Source of the DNA: an uncultured bacterium
Lineage (GTDB): Bacteria; DRYD01
NCBI GenBank assembly: GCA_937139605.1
Contig: CAKZQG010000034.1
Coordinates: 1 to 50,882 of the forward strand
Length of the DNA: 50,882 nucleotides
Reading direction: 5' to 3'
Under the pieces are notes generated by a model. The model did not search any database. It was not told the DNA's origin and saw only the letters and a list, made by a program, of their open reading frames with translations. Position 1 is the first letter of the stretch. Each line of letters starts with the position of its first letter. Both the position numbers and the translations under genes were made by a program. Below are positions 43,139 to 50,882 of the stretch, in pieces.

Positions 43139-45211
43139 TTATTTAATTAAATAATCTTTATCTATTATTTCTTGAGTCTTTGTATTTACTATATTTATAT
43201 CAAATTCTCCTTTTTCTAAATTCAAATTAGAAAAATCAAATAAAAGAATATTACTAGATAATTGCTTTAAATTAGATAATTTTTCTCTAAATATTATTTC
43301 TCCATTAGAATTAACAATATTTATTTCATAATCATCTAGATTTAATTTCTCATTTAAGGGATTTATTATTTTTATATTAAGTTTATTGTTATTTATATTA
43401 TATATACACATTGTGTAAGGTAAAGGAGTATTATCTTGATCTAAAGGTTCCCAAATTAAAGATGGAAACTCTATATTATATCCAGCTTTTAAAGCATATT
43501 TTAAAGCATTAACCATTAGTTCTCTATGTAATCTTGCAAAATATGCATCATTTCCGCTATCCCAATCTTGACCATACCACCAGAACCAATCGGAACCTTC
43601 TGAAGCAAATAAAGTATGCCAAGCTCTATATAAATAATATTTTTCTCTATCCGATTTATCAGGCTCTTTTAAATCTTTTATTTCGTTTATTAAAGGGATT
43701 TTAATAAATTCTTGTCTTAATTTATTTAGCATATTCCACGCTTTATTTTCCGAGTCTTCAGTTATCCAAGTAGATAAATCCCCATAAACCCAGCTACCTG
43801 TGGCTAATGGCTCTAATTCCCATTGTTGATTTATTGTTTTTATTTGAGTTATGAATTCTTTTGGAGTCATTGTTATTATTTGATTATCTTTGCTTAATAA
43901 ATCGTACAAAGCTAATAAGAAATCTTTTCCATCATTTTGGTAATAAGTCCATACGTTTTCCCCATCACATGTATTGGTAATAAAAATCGGTTCATTTTTA
44001 GCAGTATCTATATGTTTTAAAGATTTTACAAAACTAATATAATCCTTAGCTGCTTCTATTCCATCTGTCTTACCTCTATAATATCCATAGTCCCAACCTA
44101 TTTTATCATGTAAAGATCTAGGTACTACTGTTAAAGCATCATTATTTAAATTATCTATAAATTCTTTATCGACATCAACTCTATAAGGCATTAAAACATC
44201 ATAAGCATGCCCTGATTTCATTACTACTTCATTACCTGTAGCTATCCACTTAACGCCATTTTTAACAAAATGTTTAATAATACTTTCACTTACTGCTCCT
44301 TCTCCAGGCCACATACCTACAGGATATTTACCAAATACCTTTTTATAATACTCTGCTGCTAATTTTACTTGTATATCTGCGTCTTCGGGGTATTTAAATT
44401 GATTAGGTAGATTGCTATTTGGATTAGATTCTTTAGCTACATTTGTATCATCTATTAAAGGTAAAATTGGATGGTAGAAAGGAGTTGTAGTTATTTCTAT
44501 TTGCCCTTTGTTTTGAAGATACTTATGTATCGGAATCACAAATTTCATTATTTTGTAAGACTCTAATATAATATCTCTTGCATCTTGTTCTGTGAAATTC
44601 TTTCCTTGAATCCCTTTTAAATATATATCTTTTATTTTAGTTACTTTATCTTTTATAATATTATTATTTTCATCTTGACCAATTAATTCTACTTCTTTAG
44701 TAAGGAAATCATAATCAAACCAAACTAAATTAAACCAAACTTTTAGATTTAAAAAATCTTGATTAGTTAATTCTTCATTATTTTTTACTTTATCATATAG
44801 TTTTTTATATGCAGGATATTTAGCTATTTGGGATTCATAATGAGCATCAAAAAATCTTTTTTTAGCATATTCTTTATCTTCTTTAGACCACTCATTAACT
44901 GGCTTAAAAAGTAAATCTAATGCTTTATCTAGCTTTCCATATGGAAAGTACTTATCATTTAGGTAATGAGGGCTTTTTTCATCAGCATAATCTTTCATTT
45001 TCTCAACGTAATCTTGTAATTGTATTAATAATGAAGGAGTTAAATTTATTGTAAGTTTGATTTTAGGAAAATTTAAGAGAATAGCAACCATATCGTAATA
45101 ATCTTTGGTAGCATGTAGTCTAACCCATGGAGCAGTGTAGGTATCTTTTATTGGATCTTTATATATAGGTTGATGTTGATGCCATAGGATATTTAAGTAA
45201 ATTTGTTCCAT
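43139..45211 (-). CDS. Glycoside hydrolase family 57 protein
   Basis: 690 residues. The GH57 start ILWHQHQPIYKDP (about 9-21) is followed by APWVRLHATKDYYDMVAILL and LTINLTPSLLIQLQDYVE. The nucleophile region is GMWPGEGAVSES (Glu near residue 303), and the acid/base region is ITNTCDGENVW (Asp near 413). GH57 enzymes act on alpha-glucans: amylase, 4-alpha-glucanotransferase, branching or amylopullulanase. It has no signal peptide, so cytoplasmic glycogen metabolism is likely. The C-terminal 80 residues form a beta domain. Its GGGGGGAGA site is before the ATG. Exact specificity cannot be told. Confidence 0.9.
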   Translation of the reverse strand: MEQIYLNILWHQHQPIYKDPIKDTYTAPWVRLHATKDYYDMVAILLNFPKIKLTINLTPSLLIQLQDYVEKMKDYADEKSPHYLNDKYFPYGKLDKALDLLFKPVNEWSKEDKEYAKKRFFDAHYESQIAKYPAYKKLYDKVKNNEELTNQDFLNLKVWFNLVWFDYDFLTKEVELIGQDENNNIIKDKVTKIKDIYLKGIQGKNFTEQDARDIILESYKIMKFVIPIHKYLQNKGQIEITTTPFYHPILPLIDDTNVAKESNPNSNLPNQFKYPEDADIQVKLAAEYYKKVFGKYPVGMWPGEGAVSESIIKHFVKNGVKWIATGNEVVMKSGHAYDVLMPYRVDVDKEFIDNLNNDALTVVPRSLHDKIGWDYGYYRGKTDGIEAAKDYISFVKSLKHIDTAKNEPIFITNTCDGENVWTYYQNDGKDFLLALYDLLSKDNQIITMTPKEFITQIKTINQQWELEPLATGSWVYGDLSTWITEDSENKAWNMLNKLRQEFIKIPLINEIKDLKEPDKSDREKYYLYRAWHTLFASEGSDWFWWYGQDWDSGNDAYFARLHRELMVNALKYALKAGYNIEFPSLIWEPLDQDNTPLPYTMCIYNINNNKLNIKIINPLNEKLNLDDYEINIVNSNGEIIFREKLSNLKQLSSNILLFDFSNLNLEKGEFDINIVNTKTQEIIDKDYLIK

Positions 45212-45309
45212 TTATCTCCCCCCTCATTCTATGCTACTTTTTTCTCTACTATATTATTATGTTTAAATTCAATAAAAATCCTTTAAAAAGTAAATCTTTT
45301 AAAAAGTAG

Positions 45310-46254
45310 TTATATATTTTTTTGATTATCATTCGCTAAGGTATTTACAACATTATATATAGCTTGAATTCTTTTAAATAATGTACTATAATCAATTTTA
45401 TTAGCTTCATCAGTTACTTTATGATAATCATTATGTAGTAAAGATGAAAACATTATAACTGGAAAGCCTTGTTTATAAAATGGATAATGATCTGAATAAG
45501 GAAAGTATTTAAAATATTTCCCCTGAATTATATCAAAATCATTATTAGAATTTAGATTTTGTAAGATTTGTTTAAGAAGATCCGCAGAAGAAGGGTTTTT
45601 AGAATCAAAGGCAGCTGTTAGAGGTTTATCTCCATTTCTTCCTACCATATCCATATTTATCATATACTTGATATTATAATTGGGTAGTAATTCTTTTATT
45701 TTATTTGATAAATCTGAAGATCCTATTAAACCCATTTCTTCAGCATTAAACCCTACGAAAATAATAGTTCTTTTGGTAGGGAATTTTGAAAATAGTCTTG
45801 CTAATTCTAGCATAGCTACAGTCCCACTTGCATTATCATCTGCTCCATTACATATTTTATCATTAGTTCCTGGTACTTTCCAACAAAGATAACTTTGACC
45901 AATATGATCAAAATGAGCTCCAACTATTATAGCTTCATTTTTTAAATTAGGATCACTACCTTCAATTACTCCTATAACATTATTAACACTTAATCCGTTC
46001 CATTTAAAATTTTGTAAATATGTATTGTTATTATAAGGCTTTAAACCGTATTCTTTAAATTTATTAACTAGAAAATCTTGAGCTTTAATATTGCCTTCGG
46101 TTCCTACTAATCTTCCACCAAATTCATCACTACTTAATGTTTCTAAATTGTTTTTTACCTCGGATTCATCTATTTCTATATTATTTTTATAATTATGTTT
46201 ATAGAAAGAAATAGAATTTAGTTTATCTGTTTTTTTCAATTGTATTATCTTCAT
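45310..46254 (-). CDS. M28 family zinc aminopeptidase
   Basis: 314 residues. FGGRLVGTEGNIKAQDFL, then metal ligands in VGAHFDHIG (His), GADDNASGTV (Asp bridging), FNAEEMGLIG (catalytic and ligand Glu), INMDMVGR (Asp) and HNDYHKVTDE (His). A C-terminal catalytic domain as in Aminopeptidase S/Y families. M28 peptidases are usually exported, but the N-terminus MKIIQLKKTDKLNSISFYKH shows no signal peptide. AAAGGAG site 10 bases before the ATG. GH57 follows downstream. Confidence 0.92.
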   Translation of the reverse strand: MKIIQLKKTDKLNSISFYKHNYKNNIEIDESEVKNNLETLSSDEFGGRLVGTEGNIKAQDFLVNKFKEYGLKPYNNNTYLQNFKWNGLSVNNVIGVIEGSDPNLKNEAIIVGAHFDHIGQSYLCWKVPGTNDKICNGADDNASGTVAMLELARLFSKFPTKRTIIFVGFNAEEMGLIGSSDLSNKIKELLPNYNIKYMINMDMVGRNGDKPLTAAFDSKNPSSADLLKQILQNLNSNNDFDIIQGKYFKYFPYSDHYPFYKQGFPVIMFSSLLHNDYHKVTDEANKIDYSTLFKRIQAIYNVVNTLANDNQKNI

Positions 46255-46295
46255 TTATTATTATCTCCTTTTTTTATTTTAATTTTTATTCAAAA

Positions 46296-46727
46296 TTAAT
46301 TAGAAAAAGTTTGGTTATTATTATCATAATATGATACTTTTATATTTTTGTAAGAAGCATTTAGTAGTTTATATGGGTTATATTGGTTTATATAAACGTT
46401 ATTATTAACATATTTTGGTTGTACATAAGTAGGAGAAACGTAATTATTATTAATATAAATTCTGTTTATCATTACTTGGGGAACATAAGTAGGACTAACG
46501 TAAACTCTATTAACATAAACTGGATTAACATAAACTGGGCTAACATAAACCGGACTAACATAAACTCTATTAACATAAACTGGATTAACATAAACTGGGC
46601 TAACATATGCACTAAACGCTTCTAATTTTGAACATAATAAAATTATTATTATCAAGATTAATGAATTAATTAATAAATTTTTATTAATTTTTTTTGTTAT
46701 TTTTTTGGTTTTTAGAATTTTTAACAT
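46296..46727 (-). CDS. Exported protein with VYVxP pentapeptide repeats
   Basis: 143 residues. A lysine-rich start and a hydrophobic segment (LLINSLILIIIILLC) ending KLEAFSA form a signal peptide or anchor. Then about 10-12 pentapeptides of the V-Y-V-[NS]-[PR] type, first perfect (VYVSPVYVNPVYVNRVYVSP), later decaying (YVPQVMINRIYINNNYVSP). The DNA repeat is 15 bases. Strict alternation suggests a beta-structured or fibrous surface protein. Ribosome-binding site CGGAGGGGGA. One of few proteins in this region with a clear signal sequence. Function unknown. Confidence 0.75.
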   Translation of the reverse strand: MLKILKTKKITKKINKNLLINSLILIIIILLCSKLEAFSAYVSPVYVNPVYVNRVYVSPVYVSPVYVNPVYVNRVYVSPTYVPQVMINRIYINNNYVSPTYVQPKYVNNNVYINQYNPYKLLNASYKNIKVSYYDNNNQTFSN

Positions 46728-46892
46728 TTTTATCCCCCTCCGTTTTATTTTTTTATTTTTATTTTTTATTATTATAGAATTTTTTATATTTAAATTTTAG
46801 TGTAAAAAAAATGTTAAAAAAAGAAAAAATTATAAAATATAGAATTCTATATTGTAGGTTTAAAAGAAATAATAAATAGAAGGGGGTTTTTT

Positions 46893-48026
46893 ATGAAAGC
46901 TCAAAAAATTAAATTATTTGACTTAAAAAAAGAATACGAAGAAATTGGACAAGAAATATTAGAAGAAATAAGAAAAGTTTTAGAATCGGGAATATTTATA
47001 ATGGGAAAAAATGTTGAACAATTAGAGCAAGAATTAGCTAATTATTTTAATGTAAAATATGCTATAACAGTTAATTCAGGTACAGATGCATTACTAATCT
47101 CTTTAAAAGCTTTAGGTATAAGAGAAGGGGACGAAGTGATTACTACTCCGTTTACTTTTTTTGCTACTGCTGAAGTCATTAGTAATTTGAAAGCTGTTCC
47201 TGTTTTTGTTGATATTGATGATAATTTTAATATAGATGTTAATTTAATTGAAAAATCTATAACTGATAAAACTAAAGCTATAATACCGGTTCATTTATTT
47301 GGGTTACCTGTAAATATGGAAAAAATTATGGAAATTGCTAAGAAGTATAATTTATATGTTATAGAGGATGTGGCACAAGCTTTTGGGGCAAAATATAAAG
47401 GTCGATTGGTAGGGACTTTTGGAGATTTTGGAGCTTTTTCGTGTTTCCCTACTAAAAACTTGGGAGCTTATGGCGATGCCGGATTTATTTTAACTAATGA
47501 TCAAGAATTATATAAAAAATCTAAAATGTTAAAAGTTCATGGAAGTATTAAAAAATATTATCACGAAGAATTTGGATATAATTCTAGAATGGATGAAATA
47601 CAAGCCGCTATCCTTAAAGTTAAGCTTAAATATATTGAAAAATTTAATAATCATAGAATCAAAGCAGCTAATTTGTATAACACAATTTTATCTAAAAATC
47701 TTTATATAACTACTCCTAAAGCTTCTGATGAGTTTTATCATGTTTATCATCAATATACTATTAAAGTTAATGACAATTCACCTATTGATAGGGATACTTT
47801 AAAAAAAGAATTAGAATTAAATGGTATAGAGACTAATATATATTATCCTTATCCTTTACATAAGTTACCTGTTTATCTTAATAAAGATAATTATAAAGTA
47901 TATCATTCTTTAGTAAGGGCTGAGGAGTTATGTAATAAAGTTTTAAGCTTACCGATGTATCATTATATTTCTTTAGATGATGTAGAATATGTTGCTAATA
48001 CTATTAATAGAATATTTAATGTTTAG
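46893..48026 (+). CDS. DegT/DnrJ/EryC1/StrS family PLP aminotransferase
   Basis: 377 residues. N-terminal LFDLKKEYEEIGQEILEEIR, GKNVEQLEQELANYF, substrate-binding NSGTDALLISLKALGI, TTPFTFFATAEVI, EDVAQAFGAKYKGR and the PLP lysine in FPTKNLGAYGDAG. The end has GYNSRMDEIQAAIL typical of the family. These enzymes aminate keto-sugars for surface polysaccharides or antibiotics. It stands alone, with no nucleotide-sugar dehydratase nearby. AAGGGGG site before the ATG. The GC-rich repeat follows it. Confidence 0.93.
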   Translation: MKAQKIKLFDLKKEYEEIGQEILEEIRKVLESGIFIMGKNVEQLEQELANYFNVKYAITVNSGTDALLISLKALGIREGDEVITTPFTFFATAEVISNLKAVPVFVDIDDNFNIDVNLIEKSITDKTKAIIPVHLFGLPVNMEKIMEIAKKYNLYVIEDVAQAFGAKYKGRLVGTFGDFGAFSCFPTKNLGAYGDAGFILTNDQELYKKSKMLKVHGSIKKYYHEEFGYNSRMDEIQAAILKVKLKYIEKFNNHRIKAANLYNTILSKNLYITTPKASDEFYHVYHQYTIKVNDNSPIDRDTLKKELELNGIETNIYYPYPLHKLPVYLNKDNYKVYHSLVRAEELCNKVLSLPMYHYISLDDVEYVANTINRIFNV

Positions 48027-48040
48027 GTAAGAAGGTGGAG

Positions 48041-48206
48041 TTATGGGATGTTAGACCCATTATTAGGGGAGGGTTTAGGGGTTACTTAACCCCCTAATGG
48101 GGTATGGGGTGGAACCCCATTATTAGGGGGGTTTTAGGGGGTTACTTAACCCCCTAATGGGGTATGGGGTGGAACCCCATTATTAGGGGGTTTTTGTGGT
48201 TACTTA
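48041..48206 (+). repeat. GC-rich 60-bp direct repeat with nested palindromes
   Basis: Two nearly identical 60-base copies (48061-48120 and 48121-48180) and a partial third to 48206, with a diverged start at 48041-48060. Within each, CCCCATTATTAGGGGG pairs with CCCCCTAATGGGG, plus TTAGGGG with CCCCTAA; also GGGGTATGGGGTGGAACCCC. The G/C content is far above the surroundings. It lies between the aminotransferase and the pterin dehydratase gene. It may act as a terminator or structured RNA, or belong to a dispersed repeat family. Confidence 0.85.
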
Positions 48207-48242
48207 ATATAGGCAAATCTTTATTGAAAGGAGGTGAAAAAA

Positions 48243-48518
48243 ATGAATGATAAAGATAGTTTAGAATTATTTTTAAAAGAGAATCCAGAATGGAAAGTAG
48301 TGGATAATAAGCTTTATAGGGAGATTGTATTGAATAACTTTAAAGAGGTGGTTTTAGTATTTAATTTAATATCTTTTTTAGCAGAAAAATTAAATCATCA
48401 TCCGGATTTAGAAGTTTATTACAAAAAAATTATTATTAAACTCTTTACACATTCTGCTAACTGTATAACTAATAAGGATATAGAGTTAGCTAATTTAATA
48501 GAAAAAAATTTGAAATAA
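48243..48518 (+). CDS. Pterin-4a-carbinolamine dehydratase-like protein
   Basis: 91 residues from ATG 48243; an in-frame GTG at 48234 is part of the AAAGGAGGTG site. The signature E-K-L-N-H-H-P-D-L-E-V-Y-Y, followed by the histidine in FTHSANCIT and D in NKDIELA, matches the PCD/DCoH catalytic pattern (H-H-P then Y, then H). Recycles 4a-hydroxy-tetrahydrobiopterin after aromatic amino acid hydroxylation, or binds molybdopterin in bacteria. Neither a hydroxylase nor a molybdenum gene is nearby. Confidence 0.85.
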   Translation: MNDKDSLELFLKENPEWKVVDNKLYREIVLNNFKEVVLVFNLISFLAEKLNHHPDLEVYYKKIIIKLFTHSANCITNKDIELANLIEKNLK

Positions 48519-49161
48519 TTAAAATTTAGAGTAATAAAGTAATTGCTTAGATTATTCTACCTTAAATAATTTCAACAATTATTCAAATAAATTTTCCTAT
48601 ATAAGCATTACCATTAGAAAATATTATTTGTGGTCAATTTTGTTATGCGAAAACCCATACATTACTAATCAGTCATAGCGTTTGAATTTAGCTTTTGGAG
48701 TGAGTTGTATTCAGACTCTTCTTCCTGACTTTCTTTATTGCTTTCTTTAGTTTTATATTTTAAATTCTAGTTTTTCTTCCTTTTACAAAGTTTTAAATTA
48801 GATATTTTGAGAAAAGTAATTTTTCTTCTTTTTCGTTTTTCTTCTCACTGAAATAGTTATTGTTTATCTCTACTTATCTAGTCAATAGTTGTATTCAACA
48901 GTATATATATTTATCAAAATAAAGTGCTTATGAGTAGTATTGTAAAGTAGAATTTAATTTACTTGAAGCTTTCAATACAGGAACTTAAAGCCAAAAGCTT
49001 TAATAACCAAAATGAATGTGGTAAAAGGGATTTTCATGTTTTAATTTTCAGGTTTTCAAGAATACTATCTTTTCTTACACTCCATTTTCTTACACTCCAC
49101 TTTTGCTTACAACCGAGGTTTTGATTACAACAGAAGAATAAAAATTTATCTTACTTTATCA
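48519..49161. other. Gene-free stretch of 640 bases
   Basis: No open frame of convincing codon use on either strand, no tRNA, no clear terminator. Contains a 14-base direct repeat TTTCTTACACTCCA (near 49071 and 49086). The sequence has more C and less pure A/T run than coding neighbours, like 15208-15477. It may be the residue of decayed genes, merging into the pseudogene below. Confidence 0.5.
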
Positions 49162-49767
49162 ATGTGCTTATTTCACTATATGTGTTTATCTTCACTATAT
49201 GCAATGTATAATTTTTTTAAAATCTCTTTTTGTCTTAGAAGCTTTTCAGCTTTTAGTTCAAATATAAAAGAATTAATTTCTATTTTAATAGAATCTCTTA
49301 TTTTAATGACTACTATTTCTATCTATCAAAATTATAACTTAGATAAAATAAAGGAAATATTATCTACTTTTTTAGATATAGTTCAATCATTTATAAATTA
49401 CATAATCTACAAGAAATTAAAGAAAATTATTATCAATTTATAATAAAAAATTTGGATTTTTTAAAAAGAATTGAAAAAAATCATTCAAAATATTTAAGAA
49501 ATTACTTAGATTCTAAAAATATTATTAAAAAGAGAACTAAAAAATCTCATGTTGAAAAAAGATTAATAGAAATAAAAAAACATGTTGAACAAATTTATTT
49601 AGAATTGGAATAATCTATTTAATTATAATGCTTTGTTTTTGAGCTTATATAAAGATTACATTATAAAATATATGAGTTTATATCCGGATAATTATAAATT
49701 AGCTTTAAAATATGCTTGGAAAGCATTTTTTATCGCCGATAGATATTTACTTTCTCCTTCATTGTAA
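49162..49767 (+). pseudogene. Decayed gene in three frames
   Basis: Three consecutive readable pieces on the plus strand. The first ends ...NLDKIKEILSTFLDIVQSF (49162-about 49395). The second, in another frame from 49395 to 49613, reads KLHNLQEIKENYYQFIIKNL through KKHVEQIYLELE. The third, again shifted (49612-49767), reads NLFNYNALFLSLYKDYIIKY to RYLLSPSL. Codon use is like real genes, but no single frame spans them. The start of the first piece is uncertain. A helical, Lys-rich protein of at least 170 residues is implied; no family recognised. Confidence 0.55.
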
Positions 49768-49859
49768 TTAATTTTGAAAGTTCAACTTTTCATTTTTATC
49801 CAAATCCTTTACTTAATTTCAATATGGGCGGAATTAATTAGGTAATCGTCTAAAATAAT

Positions 49860-50882
49860 TTAGTAGTAGATGTTTTTAAGAGTTTTAAGATTATCTAAAT
49901 TGTTAATATTTATGGGTTTTTTGTAATTGGATTCCCAAGTGGTTTGACCTAAAAATGGGATGTTAAATTGGTTTATAGTTTTTTGTTGGATAATAAATGA
50001 TTTATTTTCAAGGAGATATTTTAGTGTTTCAATAGGTCCTAATTCTTTGCCTAAGTTTGCTTCTTTTAGGGATTTTTTGGTTCCCCATAGACCACCACCT
50101 ACAAATCCTGCACCTGCTAAAGCTAATAATGCTATTCCTATAGATGGTAGCCCCATACCTGCTAATAAGCTTCCTATTAAGAGTAAAGGACTTGAAAATG
50201 CTACACTTACTCCTGTACCTATTAAACCACCCTTAGATATATTCTTTAATGCATTTTTTAATTTTGTTTTTATATTGTTTTCTTTAGGGTCATAAAATTT
50301 CCAAAAGTACTTGGAACTATATTTTTCTAAGATAAATGGTTTTAGAGTTTGTATTAATTCATTTAGTTTCTCATTTTTTAAAGGGTAGTTATTATCTGAA
50401 AAAAGAGAATATAAAAGTTTTAATTCTTTATAATTTCTAATAAAAATAGGTTGTCCATCGATTACTTCGCTTTTTAATTCTGTATTTTTTATTAAATTGT
50501 TCCCTTGTTGGATCCCTTCTCCTATTTTTTTGAAATTTTCTAAATTACTGATGTTGCCTATGGTAGTTAGTTCTTGGCCTCTATCTGCTAAGTTAAAGAT
50601 TTTTGTTCGTTTAGGAAATAGCCCTATTTCCTGATTATTTTTTAGTAATTTTAGTGCTTCTAATTCATTTATATCTTCAAATTTATTGTTAATTTTAGCT
50701 TTTATATCCCATGGAAACCCTTTATCTCTTGAAATTTTTAAGAAGAATCCTAAAATTTTAGCAGCTTCTTCATCTGTTATAGTTTCCTCATTTTCTAAAA
50801 ATTTATCTAATCCTTTTAAATCCTGGCTTTCAATTGTGTTATTATTTTCTTTATTATTATTTTCTTTATTATTATTTTCTTT
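49860..50882 (-). CDS. Glycine-rich hairpin protein, partial at window edge
   Basis: At least 340 residues; the 5' end is beyond the window. The frame is open from the right edge to TAA at 49860. It begins with K-E-N-N-N repeats, then a soluble helical domain (about 18-195, starting ESQDLKGLDKFLENEETITD), then a long hydrophobic hairpin GGLIGTGVSVAFSSPLLLIG, SLLAGMGLPSIGIALLALAG and AGFVGGGLWG, and an 80-residue C-terminal part ending LKTLKNIYY. GMGLPSIGIA closely matches GLPSIGMPGMGLP of the 783-residue protein. A membrane-inserting protein; no family recognised. The segment 49860-50156 starting at an internal Met is only the C-terminal part. Confidence 0.75.
   Translation of the reverse strand, partial: KENNNKENNNKENNNTIESQDLKGLDKFLENEETITDEEAAKILGFFLKISRDKGFPWDIKAKINNKFEDINELEALKLLKNNQEIGLFPKRTKIFNLADRGQELTTIGNISNLENFKKIGEGIQQGNNLIKNTELKSEVIDGQPIFIRNYKELKLLYSLFSDNNYPLKNEKLNELIQTLKPFILEKYSSKYFWKFYDPKENNIKTKLKNALKNISKGGLIGTGVSVAFSSPLLLIGSLLAGMGLPSIGIALLALAGAGFVGGGLWGTKKSLKEANLGKELGPIETLKYLLENKSFIIQQKTINQFNIPFLGQTTWESNYKKPININNLDNLKTLKNIYY

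Noticed and set aside
46383-46625. Plus-strand ORF opposite the VYVxP gene
   Set aside because: Antisense of the 15-base repeat; the minus-strand frame has a signal peptide and strong ribosome-binding site.

Overview
The window is 50.9 kb of very AT-rich bacterial DNA (estimated by eye as well under 35% GC; not computed). Translation is bacterial: strong AGGAGG-type ribosome-binding sites, an alpha-type glycyl-tRNA synthetase, a prolyl-tRNA synthetase with an inserted editing domain, GroES/GroEL, Ffh, Era, RsfS, Hfq and a one-piece tmRNA. A LytR-CpsA-Psr protein, a Bacillus-like succinate dehydrogenase iron-sulfur subunit and a type IV pilin-like protein fit a Firmicutes-like or deep-branching candidate lineage, but I cannot place the organism. 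Several decayed genes (in-frame stops, frameshifts) suggest ongoing gene loss or, less likely, unpolished assembly.

Layout. 1-2976: a 22-bp tandem array, tRNA-Lys, a lone ABC sugar permease, a broken DUF3592-like gene, and a minus-strand set rpsF / tRNA-Gly / methyltransferase. 3124-14881 (plus): a housekeeping run of sdhB, argS, rpsR, glmS, a degenerate GGDEF-like protein, an M20 peptidase, an LCP protein, rsfS, an exported TPR protein and glyQ. 15478-22282 (minus): amino-acid permease, proS, a small protein and era, preceded by a 603-residue clostripain-like protein that has lost its catalytic residues. 22585-26527 (plus): glutaredoxin-like protein, glmM, ffh, pilin-like protein. 26672-29045 (minus): M14 carboxypeptidase and an interrupted 5'-nucleotidase-like gene. 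29191-31188 (plus): groES-groEL.

31516-46727 (minus) is the unusual part. Housekeeping genes (gcvPA, hfq, tmRNA, a GH57 glycosidase, an M28 aminopeptidase) alternate with low-complexity proteins: a glycine-zipper protein, a 783-residue coiled-coil protein with twelve GMGLP repeats, an acidic coiled-coil protein, an EF-hand/Ser-Gly-Ala repeat protein, an Asn/Gln coiled-coil protein and a VYVxP repeat protein. 46893-50882 has a DegT-family aminotransferase, a GC-rich 60-bp repeat, a pterin dehydratase, a decayed gene, and a protein running off the right edge that shares the GMGLPSIG motif and a glycine-rich hydrophobic hairpin with the 783-residue protein.

The main hypothesis: enzymes of types usually found outside the cell (M14, M28, 5'-nucleotidase, C11-like) lack signal peptides here, start with Asn/Ser/Ile-rich tails, and share the region with coiled-coil plus hydrophobic-hairpin proteins that resemble translocators or effectors in architecture only. 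A signal-peptide-independent export system with its substrates is one explanation. No secretion apparatus is visible in the window. A second theme is in-frame TAA codons in reading frames that otherwise look intact.
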